DNA of 64,000 nucleotides from Bacteroides sp. ET71 (GCF_023336905.1 NZ_JAMBLS010000005.1:62001-126000); one strand, 5' to 3'. Positions 1 to 9,141 are shown, counted from the stretch's first letter. The notes: generated by a model from the letters alone, not told the origin. Made by a program: numbers and translations.

Positions 1-67
1 CACTCTGGTATTTGCCCGTTCCGCGTTCTCGAAGAGTGGTAAGTACCTCTCTTTCTCAATTGCGGTG

Positions 68-75
68 CAAAGGTA
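68..75 (-). promoter_or_regulatory. Leftward -7 box, gene outside window
   Basis: On the minus strand this reads TACCTTTG, matching the Bacteroidetes -7 consensus TAnnTTTG. It points to a gene beyond the left edge. No coding sequence is supported in positions 1-79. Confidence 0.45.
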
Positions 76-79
76 AGCA

Positions 80-574
80 CTATTTTTTTAATGTGCAAGC
101 AAAATCTATCATTTTTATTGCAGTGACGGCACATTCGTCTCCTTTATTGCCCAAACGGCCTCCTGCACGGTCTTCTGCCTGCTGCATGTTGTTGGTGGTG
201 ATGAGGCCGTAGATGACGGGGACGTTGCCCGTGGCATTCAGTTGGGCGATGCCTTGCGTGGCACCCATGCACACGTAGTCGAAGTGGGGGGTGTCGCCAC
301 GCACCACGCATCCCAGGGCGATGACGGCATCGACGTCGGTCTGCTTAATCATTTGGGCGGCGCCGAAGGTCAGCTCGAAGCTGCCGGGCACGGTGCGGAC
401 GAGGATGTTTTCTTCACGCGCACCGTGTTTTTTCAGCGTGTCGAGCGCACCACGCAGCAGGGCGCCGGTGATGTTGTAGTTCCATTCGGATACGACGATG
501 CCGAACTTCATGCCCGATGCGTCGGGGACGGACTGGAAGTCGTATTCTGACAGGTTGTGGTATGCTGTTGCCAT
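80..574 (-). CDS. ribH: 6,7-dimethyl-8-ribityllumazine synthase
   Basis: Penultimate enzyme of riboflavin biosynthesis. It condenses 5-amino-6-ribitylamino-uracil with dihydroxybutanone phosphate in the cytoplasm, normally as a pentameric or icosahedral assembly. The 164-residue length is usual. The substrate-binding W31-N32, the PGSFE motif (63-67) and the catalytic RGDTPHFDY segment with H97 are all visible, as is the C-terminal GRLGNKG region. It lies 8 bp downstream of the TPR gene on the same strand, so the two are probably co-transcribed from the promoter near 1320. No other riboflavin gene is adjacent. Confidence 0.97.
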   Translation of the reverse strand: MATAYHNLSEYDFQSVPDASGMKFGIVVSEWNYNITGALLRGALDTLKKHGAREENILVRTVPGSFELTFGAAQMIKQTDVDAVIALGCVVRGDTPHFDYVCMGATQGIAQLNATGNVPVIYGLITTNNMQQAEDRAGGRLGNKGDECAVTAIKMIDFACTLKK

Positions 575-582
575 CGTCGCGC

Positions 583-1266
583 TTATTTCTTCAGCAGTTT
601 GGCCTGTTCGATGTACTTGTCGATGTCCATGGCCGTGTAGGAGGCGAAGTATTTGTCCTTGATGGTGGTGTACGCCTGGATGGCTTCGTCAAACTTGCCT
701 TGCTTCACCAGGATTTCGCCGGCTTGTTTCAGGAAGATGGGGCTGAGTGTGTTGTTGTCGGCCTGTGCGGCAGCTTCCTGCAAGGTAGCGGCAGCCTTGT
801 CCAACTGTCCCAACTGTGCGTAGCAGTTGCCTATGGTGCCCTTGATGGCGGGTGCCACCATCTGGTCGTTGCCGTCGAACTGGTTCAGTGCCTCGATGGC
901 CTGTTCGTTCTGTCCCATTTTGGCGTAGCAGATGCCCATGTAGGCTTGTGCCAGGTTGGCAGCCTTGGTACCGCTAAATTCGTCGGCCACCTTGGCGAAG
1001 CCTTCGTAGCCGATGCTGTCGCCGTTCAGTGCCTGCTCGAACTGGCCGGCCTCGAAGTATTCCTGTCCTTTGAACAGGGCGGCCTGTGCCTTTTCCTCGC
1101 GCGGGGCGGCGTAGAGGTGTTTGTACATCGACACGCCGGCCACGATGACGATGACGGCCACTACGGCGCCGATGATGGTTTTCTTGTTTTTGATGAGAAA
1201 TGCCTCAGACTGTGTCAATGCTTCTTCCACGTTGAGGGCTTCGTTGGTCTTTTTTTGTTCAGCCAT
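583..1266 (-). CDS. Membrane-anchored tetratricopeptide repeat protein
   Basis: 227 residues. A charged cytoplasmic N-terminus is followed by one transmembrane helix (about residues 30-50, rich in V/I/A/G) and then several TPR-type helical pairs to the C-terminus, with recurring A-x-Y-x-G/A-x-C/A-Y-A patterns. The layout resembles YfgM/ancillary SecYEG proteins and other bacterial TPR scaffolds, but no specific partner can be read from the sequence. It is the first gene of a two-gene unit with ribH and diverges from recF. The ATG follows an A/T-rich leader behind a TAATTTTG box. The TPR assignment is firm; the cellular role is unknown. Confidence 0.85.
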   Translation of the reverse strand: MAEQKKTNEALNVEEALTQSEAFLIKNKKTIIGAVVAVIVIVAGVSMYKHLYAAPREEKAQAALFKGQEYFEAGQFEQALNGDSIGYEGFAKVADEFSGTKAANLAQAYMGICYAKMGQNEQAIEALNQFDGNDQMVAPAIKGTIGNCYAQLGQLDKAAATLQEAAAQADNNTLSPIFLKQAGEILVKQGKFDEAIQAYTTIKDKYFASYTAMDIDKYIEQAKLLKK

Positions 1267-1319
1267 TGTTATGTATTCTTTTTGTTATTATTCTTTTTTG
1301 TACATTGGGTTTCGACCCG

Positions 1320-1327
1320 CAAAATTA
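1320..1327 (-). promoter_or_regulatory. -7 box of TPR-ribH unit
   Basis: The minus strand reads TAATTTTG, fitting TAnnTTTG, about 50 nt before the TPR start codon. It is back-to-back with the recF promoter. Confidence 0.6.
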
Positions 1328-1402
1328 GTTCTTTTCTCAGTACGAGCGAAATTTGGGGGCATCTTTTTTCGGTCATCGGATAGAAAACAGCGAAATTCTT
1401 CC

Positions 1403-1410
1403 TACTTTTG
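1403..1410 (+). promoter_or_regulatory. -7 box upstream of recF
   Basis: TACTTTTG matches TAnnTTTG. If used, it gives a 5' UTR of about 150 nt that contains the GC-rich 22-bp-period repeat at 1438-1503. Confidence 0.6.
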
Positions 1411-1437
1411 CGCTTTAGAAAGGGGGGAAACTGTTGC

Positions 1438-1503
1438 CGGGCCGTTGCGCGTGGCGGCCGTGCTCCGTCCGCACACGGGCTGCGGCGCTTCCGCACAGGG
1501 GGC
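1438..1503. repeat. Degenerate 22-bp tandem array in recF leader
   Basis: Three GC-rich units of 22 bp. The core TCCGCACA recurs at 1468 and 1490, exactly 22 bp apart. A similar core recurs in other intergenic regions of this window, for example upstream of guaA. Confidence 0.6.
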
Positions 1504-1566
1504 GGCGCAGGGCATGAGGCGGGTTGGAGGCGGATTCTTCTCCGGGGTCAACTGCATATAACAACT

Positions 1567-2688
1567 ATGATACTGAATCGCATATCTATCCTTAATTATA
1601 AGAACTTGGAGCAGGTGGAGCTGAGCTTTTCGCCCAAGTTGAACTGCTTTTTCGGGCAGAACGGCATGGGGAAGACCAACCTGCTGGATGCCGTCTATTA
1701 CCTGTCGTTCTGCAAAAGCGCGGGCAATCCTGTCGACTCGCAGAACATCTTGCACGAGGCCAATTTCTTCATGATTCAGGGCTTCTACCAGGCTGCCGAC
1801 GGCACGCCCGAGGAAATCTACTGCGGCATGAAGCGGCGGCAGAAGAAGCAGTTCAAGCGCAACAAGAAGGAATACACGCGCCTGTCCGACCACATCGGCT
1901 TCATCCCCCTGGTGATGGTATCGCCGGCCGATGCCGAGCTGATTGCCGGCGGCAGCGACGGCCGCCGCCGCTTCATGGACGTGGTCATTTCGCAGTATGA
2001 CAAAGAGTATCTCAACGCCCTTATCCGCTACAACAAGGCTCTGGCGCAACGCAACGTCTTGCTGAAGAGCGAGCAGCCGGTGGAAGACGGGTTGTTCGAC
2101 GTCTGGGAGGAGATGATGGCGCAGACCGGCGAGGTGGTCTATCGCAAGCGCGAGGCTTTCATCAGCGAGTTCATCCCTATCTTCCAGTCGTTCTATTCCT
2201 TCATTTCCCAGGACAAGGAGCAGGTCGGACTGTCGTACGAGTCGCATGCCGCGCGGGGCAACCTGTTGGGACTGTTGCGCGAGAGCCGCGAGCGCGACCG
2301 CATCATGGGCTATTCTCTCCGCGGCATCCACAAGGACGAGCTGAACATGCTTCTGGGCGACTATCCCATCAAGAAAGAAGGGTCGCAGGGGCAGAACAAG
2401 ACGTATCTGGTGGCGCTGAAGCTGGCGCAGTTCGACTTCCTGAAGCGCACGGCGGGCACCGTGCCGCTGTTGTTGCTGGACGACCTGTTCGACAAGCTCG
2501 ACGCCCGGCGCGTGGAGCAAATCATCAAGCTGGTGGCGGGCGACGGCTTCGGGCAAATCTTCATCACCGATACCAACCGCAGTCACCTGGACCGCATCCT
2601 GCAAGGGGTGGGTGGAGATTATAAGATATTTTGTGTCGAGCAGGGCCGGGTGGCCGAAGCGGCCGACGGGGAAGGAGGGGCGGCATGA
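1567..2688 (+). CDS. recF: DNA replication and repair protein RecF
   Basis: SMC-like ATPase of the RecFOR pathway, which loads RecA at single-strand gaps. The chosen ATG gives 373 residues, the family's normal length, and starts directly with the ABC-type N-terminal strand. An in-frame upstream ATG would add about 50 residues encoded by the repeat-containing leader and is not credible. Walker A is G30-QNGMGKT-37. The Walker B/D-loop region LLLLDDLFDKLD lies about 80 residues before the end. The stop codon overlaps the next ATG (ATGA at 2685-2688), so it is translationally coupled to the DUF721 gene. Confidence 0.96.
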   Translation: MILNRISILNYKNLEQVELSFSPKLNCFFGQNGMGKTNLLDAVYYLSFCKSAGNPVDSQNILHEANFFMIQGFYQAADGTPEEIYCGMKRRQKKQFKRNKKEYTRLSDHIGFIPLVMVSPADAELIAGGSDGRRRFMDVVISQYDKEYLNALIRYNKALAQRNVLLKSEQPVEDGLFDVWEEMMAQTGEVVYRKREAFISEFIPIFQSFYSFISQDKEQVGLSYESHAARGNLLGLLRESRERDRIMGYSLRGIHKDELNMLLGDYPIKKEGSQGQNKTYLVALKLAQFDFLKRTAGTVPLLLLDDLFDKLDARRVEQIIKLVAGDGFGQIFITDTNRSHLDRILQGVGGDYKIFCVEQGRVAEAADGEGGAA

Positions 2689-2975
2689 AACGCAACGACG
2701 CCCAAAGCATCGGCCAGCTCATCCGCACCTACTTGCGGCAGGAGAGTCTGGAGTCGCCCTTGAACGAACGCCGCCTGGTCAATGCCTGGCCCGAGGTGGT
2801 GGGGCCGGCCATTGCTTCGTACACCGACGGCCTGTTTGTGCGCAATCAGACGCTTTTCGTACACCTCACCTCGTCCGCCTTGCGCCAAGAGCTGATGATG
2901 GGGCGCGACCTGCTGGTTCGCAACCTGAACAAGCACGTGGGGGCGCAGGTCATTACCAATATCGTATTCCGCTGA
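2685..2975 (+). CDS. DUF721 family protein
   Basis: 96 residues. DUF721 (DciA-like) proteins have a KH-like fold; some members act as helicase operators in bacteria lacking DnaC/DnaI, but that role is inferred from family knowledge only. The sequence shows the typical start (R-N-x-x-x-I-G-x-L-I), a central W-P-E-V-V-G segment and the H-L-T-S-S-A-L-R-Q-E-L motif. The ATG overlaps the recF stop by four bases, which fixes the start and argues for recF-coupled expression. Confidence 0.9.
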   Translation: MKRNDAQSIGQLIRTYLRQESLESPLNERRLVNAWPEVVGPAIASYTDGLFVRNQTLFVHLTSSALRQELMMGRDLLVRNLNKHVGAQVITNIVFR

Positions 2976-2980
2976 ACAGC

Positions 2981-3769
2981 CTACCACGCGTTCATCCGCA
3001 GGGTATCCGTCACCTTCATCTTCAGGCCCTTCAGCGTTTGCAGCGCCCGGTCGTAGTACGTCGGGTCTTCCAGGTCGGCATTGTTGTGGGCGTCCAGCCC
3101 GACGATGGCGGTGCAGCCCTCGTTGGCGGCGATGTGCCAGAACTCAGGGCAGGGATATGTCTCCAGCCCGTGTGCTTCGTTGTAGGCTTGGTAGCCGGTG
3201 TTGTATTCCAGCGGGATGCCGAGCCGGGCAGCCGTGCGGCAGATGTGCCGTGCCACCAGCGTGCAGTGGCGGTCCCACTGGGGATACGAGCGCATGAACA
3301 AGTCGGGGTGTGCCAGGCAGCAATATACCCCCGTCTCCATGCCCTCGATGGCGCTTTCTTCATACAGGTCGAGCATGTCGCGCGAGTCGCAGTGGTGGCC
3401 GAAGTAAGGGAACTTCTCGTCCGTGTGGTAGAAGTGGTTGCCGAAGATGACGTAGTCCAGCTCGTACTTCTTCACCTGTTCCTTCAGCCAATGCATGTAC
3501 TCGGGGAAATACTCGCACTCCAGGCCGATTTTGATGTCTATCTGTCCGCGGTACTTCTCGCGCAGGGTGCGCAGGCTTTCCACGTAGTCCGGCAGTTGGT
3601 CGGGCAGCATGCGCATGTCGGCCACGTAGTTGGTGTGATATTTCCACGGCGTGTGGTCTGAAAAGCCCAACACTTGGTAGCCACCCTTCAGGGCACTCTT
3701 CACGTAGGCCTCGTCTGTGCCTACGGCATGCAGGCAACGGGTGGTATGGGTGTGATAGTTTGTTTTCAT
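2981..3769 (-). CDS. PHP-domain histidinol-phosphatase family protein
   Basis: 262 residues in the polymerase-and-histidinol-phosphatase (PHP) metal hydrolase fold. Metal ligands are recognisable: H-T-H near the N-terminus (residues 6-8), F-S-D-H (36-39), the G-L-E-C-E-Y segment, G-N-H-F, a central A-H-P-D and the late G-L-D-A-H. This is the HisK-type histidinol phosphatase pattern, but no his genes are adjacent, so the physiological substrate is not proven. It converges on recF-DUF721, with only 5 bp between the stops. Confidence 0.85.
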   Translation of the reverse strand: MKTNYHTHTTRCLHAVGTDEAYVKSALKGGYQVLGFSDHTPWKYHTNYVADMRMLPDQLPDYVESLRTLREKYRGQIDIKIGLECEYFPEYMHWLKEQVKKYELDYVIFGNHFYHTDEKFPYFGHHCDSRDMLDLYEESAIEGMETGVYCCLAHPDLFMRSYPQWDRHCTLVARHICRTAARLGIPLEYNTGYQAYNEAHGLETYPCPEFWHIAANEGCTAIVGLDAHNNADLEDPTYYDRALQTLKGLKMKVTDTLRMNAW

Positions 3770-3819
3770 GTTTCGTTGTATTTATCCTGAATAATCGTTC
3801 TTGTCTCAATTCCGGCAGC

Positions 3820-4359
3820 TTATCTTCCGCCGCAGATGATTTCGTCCATCCGCACGTCGTGCGCTTCGGCCGGGATACTCTCCACCAGTTGGAAGGGGAA
3901 GCACAGTCCTATCTTGTAAGCTTTCAGGCGGGGCAACAGGCGGTCGTAATATCCCTTGCCGCGTCCCAGCCGGTTGCCTTCGCGGTCGAAGGCCACGCCG
4001 GGAACGATGGCCAGGTCGATGGCCGCATAGTCCGTGAAGGCTTTGCCCGTGGGTTCGGCGATGTGGAAGGCTCCTGCCCGAAGACTGCCGTCATCTGTGT
4101 AGACACGCAGTTCCAGGTCGTCGCCCACGACGACGGGCAGCAGGATGCGTTTTTCCCTTGCCCACTGGCGGACGAAGGCGTGCGTGTCCGGCTCGTCGGG
4201 CAGCGAGTGGTAGAGCAGCACCGTGCGGGCTTCCTGCCAACGCGGGTGTGCCACGACCCGTTGCCAGGCTTCAGCAGCTTGTCGTGCGCGCCAGTCGGAA
4301 GAACTGTGACGGGTCTTCCGTAAAGAGATCTCCTTGCGCAATTCTGTCTTCGTCTGCAT
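3820..4359 (-). CDS. 5-formyltetrahydrofolate cyclo-ligase
   Basis: 179 residues. It converts 5-formyl-THF to 5,10-methenyl-THF using ATP in one-carbon metabolism. The N-terminal K-x-E-L-R-K-E-I is the usual family start. The C-terminal signature P-G-V-A-F-D-x-x-G-N-R-L-G-R-G-K-G-Y-Y-D-R is intact. Its start lies 89 bp inside the 3' end of the upstream S41 protease gene, in a different frame, an unusually long same-strand overlap (see findings). The family-like N-terminus argues that this start is real and that the protease has been extended. Confidence 0.93.
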   Translation of the reverse strand: MQTKTELRKEISLRKTRHSSSDWRARQAAEAWQRVVAHPRWQEARTVLLYHSLPDEPDTHAFVRQWAREKRILLPVVVGDDLELRVYTDDGSLRAGAFHIAEPTGKAFTDYAAIDLAIVPGVAFDREGNRLGRGKGYYDRLLPRLKAYKIGLCFPFQLVESIPAEAHDVRMDEIICGGR

Positions 4360-6010
4360 CGTTCTCTTCTGCGTTTACGGGCGTTTCCGGTGCCTTGGGG
4401 AAGGCTTCTCCTTTCTGCAGCACGTCGAGTGCTTTCTGCACGGTGGCATCGCTCTGGTTGACAAAGCGGATGTATTCTTCCCGTCCCAGCATGTTGTAGA
4501 TGATGGAGGCGTAAAGGTTGCGTTCCAGCAGCTTGCGTGACTTCTGTATCAGCAGGTTGCGGCGTTTGACGCCCTTCTGGTCGGTATAGCGTACAAACTG
4601 TTGCACCAGGTTTTGCTTTTGCAGATAAGCGTGCAGGTCTTCTGCGGTGGTATATTCATTCAGCTTGGCGCGGTTCTTGTCGGTGTATTCGAAGCTGTAT
4701 TGGAGGATGATGCCTTTGTTGTTCACTTCGATGAGCCACGACGTGACGCCCGTGGTGTCTTGCGGCACGAAGATGTCCGGCATGATGCCTCCTCCGCCAT
4801 AGACGGGACGTCCCAGCCCGGTGAAGAACTGTTCGTCCTTGTTCAGCTTGATGCTGTCTTCCGAGAAAAATTCGCCGTGCTCGTAGCGGTGCAGCCAGTC
4901 CATCTCGTAGGCCATGTTGTCTCCGCTGTCATAGGGGCGTTGGATGCAACGTCCGGAAGGCGTGTAGTAGCGGGCTATGGTGAGCCGGATGCCTGACCCG
5001 TCGCTGAAGTCGATGGGTTGCTGCACCAGTCCCTTGCCGAACGAGCGGCGGCCGATGATGGTGCCGCGGTCGTTGTCCTGGATGGCTCCGGCGAAAATTT
5101 CGCTGGCCGAGGCCGAACCTTCGTTGATAAGCACCACCAGCGGCATCTGCTGGCAACTGCCCGTCCCGTCAGCATAGTCTTCCCACCGCGGATATTTGCG
5201 GCCTTCGGCATAGACAATCAGCTTGTTGGCCGGCAGGAACTCGTTCACCATGCGCGTGGCGGCGTCCATGTATCCGCCCGTGTTGTCGCGCAGGTCAATG
5301 ATGAAGCCCTTGCAGCCTTTATGGGTCAGTTGGGCGATGGCGTTCAGCAGTTCCACGTGTGTGGTGCGTCCGAACTTGCTGACCTGTATGTAGCCATAGT
5401 CGTTGTCCATCATGTAGGCAGCGTCGATGGTATTCTGCGGGATGTCTCCGCGCACGATGGTGAAGTGCAGCAGCTCCTTCTCCGTGGCACGTTTTACGCC
5501 CAGTCGCACTTCACTGCCTTTAGGGCCTTTCAGGGTACGCAGGGCGCGTTCGTTGGTCAGGTCCTTGCCTACGAACAGACTGTCGTCCACCGTCACGATG
5601 CGGTCGCCCGCCAGCATGCCCACCTTTTCGGCCGGTCCGCCGGGCACGATGCTGTTCACGTGGATGGTGTCTTGCAGGATGGTGAATTGTATGCCCACGC
5701 CGCTGAAGCTGCCCTCCAGCTCAGAGTTGACTTCTGCCAGGTCTTTGGCGGGGATGTAGGTAGAGTGCGGGTCCAGTTCGGCCAATATCTGCGGCATGGT
5801 CTTCTCCACCAGTTCCGTCATGTCTACGGTGTCTACGTATTGGTTTTCGATGACGTGCAGCAGCGCGTTTAGTTTGTTGGATGAGGCGTTGATGATGCCC
5901 AGCTTGTTGCCTCCGTAGTGCTTGGCATAGAATGTCCCGATAAGGATGCCCAACACCACGCTGACGGCAATGATGAGTGGGGTGAAGCGGAAAGTATTCT
6001 TGTTGCTCAT
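4271..6010 (-). CDS. S41 family C-terminal processing peptidase (CtpA-like)
   Basis: 579 residues. An N-terminal transmembrane or signal-anchor helix (about 10-30) is followed by a PDZ domain (about 90-170; G-V-G-I-Q-F and G-D-R-I-V-T-V-D) and the S41 serine protease core. The nucleophile sits in the N-E-G-S-A-S-A-S-E-I segment, with the Lys in the later S-F-G-K-G-L-V-Q motif. Such periplasmic proteases process or degrade envelope proteins. The acidic and then basic C-terminal tail overlaps the cyclo-ligase gene and is probably not part of the fold. It is downstream of the dCMP deaminase on the same strand. Confidence 0.94.
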   Translation of the reverse strand: MSNKNTFRFTPLIIAVSVVLGILIGTFYAKHYGGNKLGIINASSNKLNALLHVIENQYVDTVDMTELVEKTMPQILAELDPHSTYIPAKDLAEVNSELEGSFSGVGIQFTILQDTIHVNSIVPGGPAEKVGMLAGDRIVTVDDSLFVGKDLTNERALRTLKGPKGSEVRLGVKRATEKELLHFTIVRGDIPQNTIDAAYMMDNDYGYIQVSKFGRTTHVELLNAIAQLTHKGCKGFIIDLRDNTGGYMDAATRMVNEFLPANKLIVYAEGRKYPRWEDYADGTGSCQQMPLVVLINEGSASASEIFAGAIQDNDRGTIIGRRSFGKGLVQQPIDFSDGSGIRLTIARYYTPSGRCIQRPYDSGDNMAYEMDWLHRYEHGEFFSEDSIKLNKDEQFFTGLGRPVYGGGGIMPDIFVPQDTTGVTSWLIEVNNKGIILQYSFEYTDKNRAKLNEYTTAEDLHAYLQKQNLVQQFVRYTDQKGVKRRNLLIQKSRKLLERNLYASIIYNMLGREEYIRFVNQSDATVQKALDVLQKGEAFPKAPETPVNAEENDADEDRIAQGDLFTEDPSQFFRLARTTSC

Positions 6011-6037
6011 ATCATGTTTTTGTTTGTTGTTTCTGGT

Positions 6038-6487
6038 TTATGGTTGTTGTTCGGCAACGGGCTGGTACACCACTTCGATGTGGGCGCGTTTCAGCAGTTC
6101 GATGCCGTCCTCCAAGCGGTATTTCTCGGAGTAGACCACGCGCTTGATACCCGCCTGGATGATGAGTTTGGCACATTCGATGCAAGGTGAGGCGGTGACG
6201 TACATTGTGGCGCCGTCGCTGCTGTTGTTCGAACGGGCAATCTTGGTGATGGCGTTGGCTTCGGCGTGGAGCACGTAGGGTTTGGTCAGGTTGTGTTCGT
6301 CTTCGCAGACGTTTTCGAAGCCGGCCGGCGTGCCGTTGTAGCCGTCGGAGATAATCATCTTGTCCTTCACGATGAGGGCGCCCACTTGGCGGCGTTTGCA
6401 GTAAGAGTTCTCGGCCCAAATGGCGGCCATGCGGATGTATCGCTTGTCCAGCGCTTCTTGTTTGGCTTTGGTTGATTCGTTGTCCAT
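6038..6487 (-). CDS. Deoxycytidylate (dCMP) deaminase
   Basis: 149 residues from the chosen ATG. A longer frame runs back into the DUF4847 gene and is rejected because the family begins near R-Y-I-R-M-A. Zinc-site motifs are H-A-E (in L-H-A-E-A-N-A-I) and P-C-I-E-C. The G-Y-N-G-T-P-A-G segment is typical of dCMP deaminases and ComEB. It makes dUMP for thymidylate synthesis. It sits 22 bp after the lipoprotein gene and 27 bp before the S41 gene, so it belongs to the same minus-strand operon. Confidence 0.93.
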   Translation of the reverse strand: MDNESTKAKQEALDKRYIRMAAIWAENSYCKRRQVGALIVKDKMIISDGYNGTPAGFENVCEDEHNLTKPYVLHAEANAITKIARSNNSSDGATMYVTASPCIECAKLIIQAGIKRVVYSEKYRLEDGIELLKRAHIEVVYQPVAEQQP

Positions 6488-6509
6488 GACTTTGGCGTAT
6501 GAAAAGAGG

Positions 6510-7019
6510 TTATTGCGGTTGGAAAGCCATTCGTTTGGTAGTTTCTCCGTCTTCGTAATAGATGTAGAGGTTCTGGCTGTCGCCGCTGTACCTGACGGTA
6601 TTGCGCAGGCCGGTCTCAAAGGCCCGGGCCAGTACGTCCGTCTCGCTGTTGCCGGTGCCGTTTACATTGGTCAGGCTCAGTGTGTGTGAAGAGCCGTCGG
6701 CGCTCCAGGTGCCCGAGAATGAGCGGTTGACGCCTTGTGCCCTGAAATCTCCGCCTGTCACTTCGCCGGTGTCACTGCCGTTGAAGGTGATGGTGAAGGT
6801 TGCCGAACTGTTTGAACCGCGCAGGTTCATGCTGGCCTGGCGGGCCTGGGAGTCTCCGTTCCAGAAGTCGAACCAGTCGCCTTGTCCGTCCAGAGAGATG
6901 ACATTTAGTTTCCAGGTCTTTCCCGTGAAGATTTCTATCACGTCGTCGCCGTTGTCGCATCCGCCCAGCAGGGGCAGCAGGGCAAGCAACAGGTATGTCA
7001 GTTTCTTGTATAGCTTCAT
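6510..7019 (-). CDS. DUF4847-type lipoprotein
   Basis: 169 residues. An N-terminal signal (K-L-Y-K-K then a Leu-rich stretch) ends in the lipobox L-L-G-G-C at about residue 21, so it is predicted to be a lipidated envelope protein. The rest is rich in G/S/T/N with a W-K-L-N-V start and F-x-x-x-W-S-A-D strands, typical of small lipocalin-like beta domains. It most resembles the Bacteroidetes DUF4847 family; function unknown. It lies 13 bp downstream of the M3 peptidase gene. Confidence 0.75.
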   Translation of the reverse strand: MKLYKKLTYLLLALLPLLGGCDNGDDVIEIFTGKTWKLNVISLDGQGDWFDFWNGDSQARQASMNLRGSNSSATFTITFNGSDTGEVTGGDFRAQGVNRSFSGTWSADGSSHTLSLTNVNGTGNSETDVLARAFETGLRNTVRYSGDSQNLYIYYEDGETTKRMAFQPQ

Positions 7020-7032
7020 TGTTCCTTGTTCT

Positions 7033-9108
7033 TTATTTTTCCTTTTTTATTCCGTTTCTGATGAGTAATGCGTCGATGGTAGGTTCCTGTCCGCGGAAGC
7101 GCTTGTAAAGTGTCATGGGATGTTCCGTTCCGCCTTTCGACAGGATGTTGTCGCGGAACGAGGCGGCCGCTTCAGGACTGAAGATGCCTTTCTGGCGGAA
7201 CAATGCGAACGCGTCGGCGTCCAGCACTTCGGCCCATTTGTAGCTGTAATATCCGGCCGAGTAGCCTCCGGCGAAGATGTGTGAGAATTGTACGCTCATA
7301 CATGTGCCGGGGACGGAGGGGAGCACTTGTGCCTGTGCCCAGGCCTGTTTTTCGTATGCCTCCACGTCGCCTTCGAATGGTTCGGTGCGGGTGTACCAGG
7401 CCATGTCCAGCAATCCGAAGCTGACTTGGCGCAGGCAGGCGTAGGCCACGTTGAAGTTGGCTGAGTCTTTGATGCGTTGCACCAGTTCGTCGGGAATCGG
7501 TTCGTCCGTCTGGTAATGGCGGGCGAAAGTGTGGAGGAAGTCGCGTTCCGTGGCGAAGTTCTCCATGAATTGTGAGGGGAGCTCTACGAAATCCCAATAG
7601 ACGTTGGTGCCGCTCAGGCTCTCGTAAGTGGTATTGGCCAGCATGCCGTGCAGGCTGTGGCCGAACTCATGCAAGAAGGTTTCCACTTCGCTGAAAGTCA
7701 GCAGGGCAGGTTTGTCTTGCGTGGGTTTGGTGAAGTTCATGACGATGGACACATGCGGGCGGCTGTTTTCGCCCGTCTGCGGGTCTATCCATTGACCTTT
7801 GTATGAGGTCATCCAGGCGCCTGAGCGTTTGCCGGCACGGGGGTGGAAGTCGGCGTAGAATACGGCCAGGAACGAGCCGTCGCGGTCGAACACTTCGTAG
7901 GCGTCTACGTCTTTGTGGTAGACGGGGATGTCGGGATTCTTGCGGAAGGTGAGTCCGTAGAGACGTGTGGCCAGTCCGAATACGCCTTCCTTGACGCGGC
8001 TCAGCTCGAAATAGGGGCGGAGCATCTCGTCGTTCAGTCTGTATTTGCGGTCTTTCAGTTTCTGCGAATAGTAGCTCCAGTCCCACGGCATCAGGATGAA
8101 ATCATCTCCTTCCAGTTCGCGGGCCAAGGCTTCTACCTCGGCCACTTCGCGGCGGGCGGCAGGTGTATAGGCCTCGAGCAGTTGCTCCAGGAGGCGGTAT
8201 ACGTGTGTGCTGTCTTGTGCCATGCGGTGTCTCAGCACATAGTCGGCGTAATCGCGGTAGCCCATCAGCCTGGCCAGCTCCAGGTGGTCGTTGGCAATCT
8301 GCTTCACAATGTCCAGGTTGCTGCACCCGTTGTCCGGATGTGTGCATTTGGTGTTGTAGGCCAGGTAGAGCTTGTGGCGCAGGTCGCGGTTGGCGGCATA
8401 TTGCATGAAGGGTACGTAGCTGGGAGCCTGGAGGGTGAACGTCCAACCTTCGGCGAGGCCTTTCTCGCGGGTGGTCTCGGCGGCGGCTTCGACAACGCTG
8501 TCCGGCAGTCCGGCCAGTTGGTCGCGGTCGGTCAGCACCAGTTGATAGTCGTTGGTTTCTTTCAGGTTGTTTTCGCTGAACTTCAAGGTCAGCAGGCTCA
8601 GCTCCTGGCACAATTCGCGGTAGCGGTCGCGTGCCTCGCCCTGCAGGTCGGCGCCGTGGCGGACAAAGCCCTGGTAGGTCTCTTCGAGCAAGGTCTGCTG
8701 TTCGGTGGTAAGGCTGGCGCGGTCGGTGTGCTCGTAGACGTGCTTGATGCGTGCAAAGAGTTGCGGGTTGAGGCTGATGTTGTTGCTGTGTTCGCTCAGC
8801 AGAGGCATCAGCACTTGTGCCAGTCGTTCCATCTCGTCGTTGGTTTCGGCGCTGTGCAGGTTGCCGAAGACGTTGCTCACGGTTTCGAGCAACCGGCCCG
8901 AGTGTTCGTAGGCTTCGATGGTGTTGCCGAACGTCGGTTCTTCGGGATTGGAGGTAATGGCGTCTATTTCGGCCAGTTGGCGTCGGATGCCTTCGCGCAG
9001 GGCAGGTTCATAATGTTCGGTGCGGATGCGGTCGAAGGGCACGGTGTCGTGCGGAGTGCCGAAAGGGGCGAGGAATGGATTGTGTGCCAATGTATCGTTT
9101 GTTATCAT
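7033..9108 (-). CDS. M3 family metallopeptidase (peptidyl-dipeptidase Dcp-like)
   Basis: 691 residues. A zinc oligopeptidase of the thimet/Dcp family that removes dipeptides or cleaves short peptides. The zinc motif HEFGH lies near residue 478, with the downstream Glu region and the Y-S-A-G-Y-Y-S-Y-K-W-A-E substrate-binding segment near the C-terminus. The start at 9108 is preferred over 9144 because the -7 box at 9142-9149 overlaps the longer start. No clear signal peptide, so probably cytoplasmic. First gene of a minus-strand run down to the cyclo-ligase. Confidence 0.93.
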   Translation of the reverse strand: MITNDTLAHNPFLAPFGTPHDTVPFDRIRTEHYEPALREGIRRQLAEIDAITSNPEEPTFGNTIEAYEHSGRLLETVSNVFGNLHSAETNDEMERLAQVLMPLLSEHSNNISLNPQLFARIKHVYEHTDRASLTTEQQTLLEETYQGFVRHGADLQGEARDRYRELCQELSLLTLKFSENNLKETNDYQLVLTDRDQLAGLPDSVVEAAAETTREKGLAEGWTFTLQAPSYVPFMQYAANRDLRHKLYLAYNTKCTHPDNGCSNLDIVKQIANDHLELARLMGYRDYADYVLRHRMAQDSTHVYRLLEQLLEAYTPAARREVAEVEALARELEGDDFILMPWDWSYYSQKLKDRKYRLNDEMLRPYFELSRVKEGVFGLATRLYGLTFRKNPDIPVYHKDVDAYEVFDRDGSFLAVFYADFHPRAGKRSGAWMTSYKGQWIDPQTGENSRPHVSIVMNFTKPTQDKPALLTFSEVETFLHEFGHSLHGMLANTTYESLSGTNVYWDFVELPSQFMENFATERDFLHTFARHYQTDEPIPDELVQRIKDSANFNVAYACLRQVSFGLLDMAWYTRTEPFEGDVEAYEKQAWAQAQVLPSVPGTCMSVQFSHIFAGGYSAGYYSYKWAEVLDADAFALFRQKGIFSPEAAASFRDNILSKGGTEHPMTLYKRFRGQEPTIDALLIRNGIKKEK

Positions 9109-9141
9109 CTTCAGTCTTTTATCGTTGTTGTATTCAACCCG

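Noticed and set aside
1408-1566. N-terminal extension of RecF from 1408
   Set aside because: It would begin on the promoter box and translate the 22-bp repeat; RecF family sequence starts at 1567.
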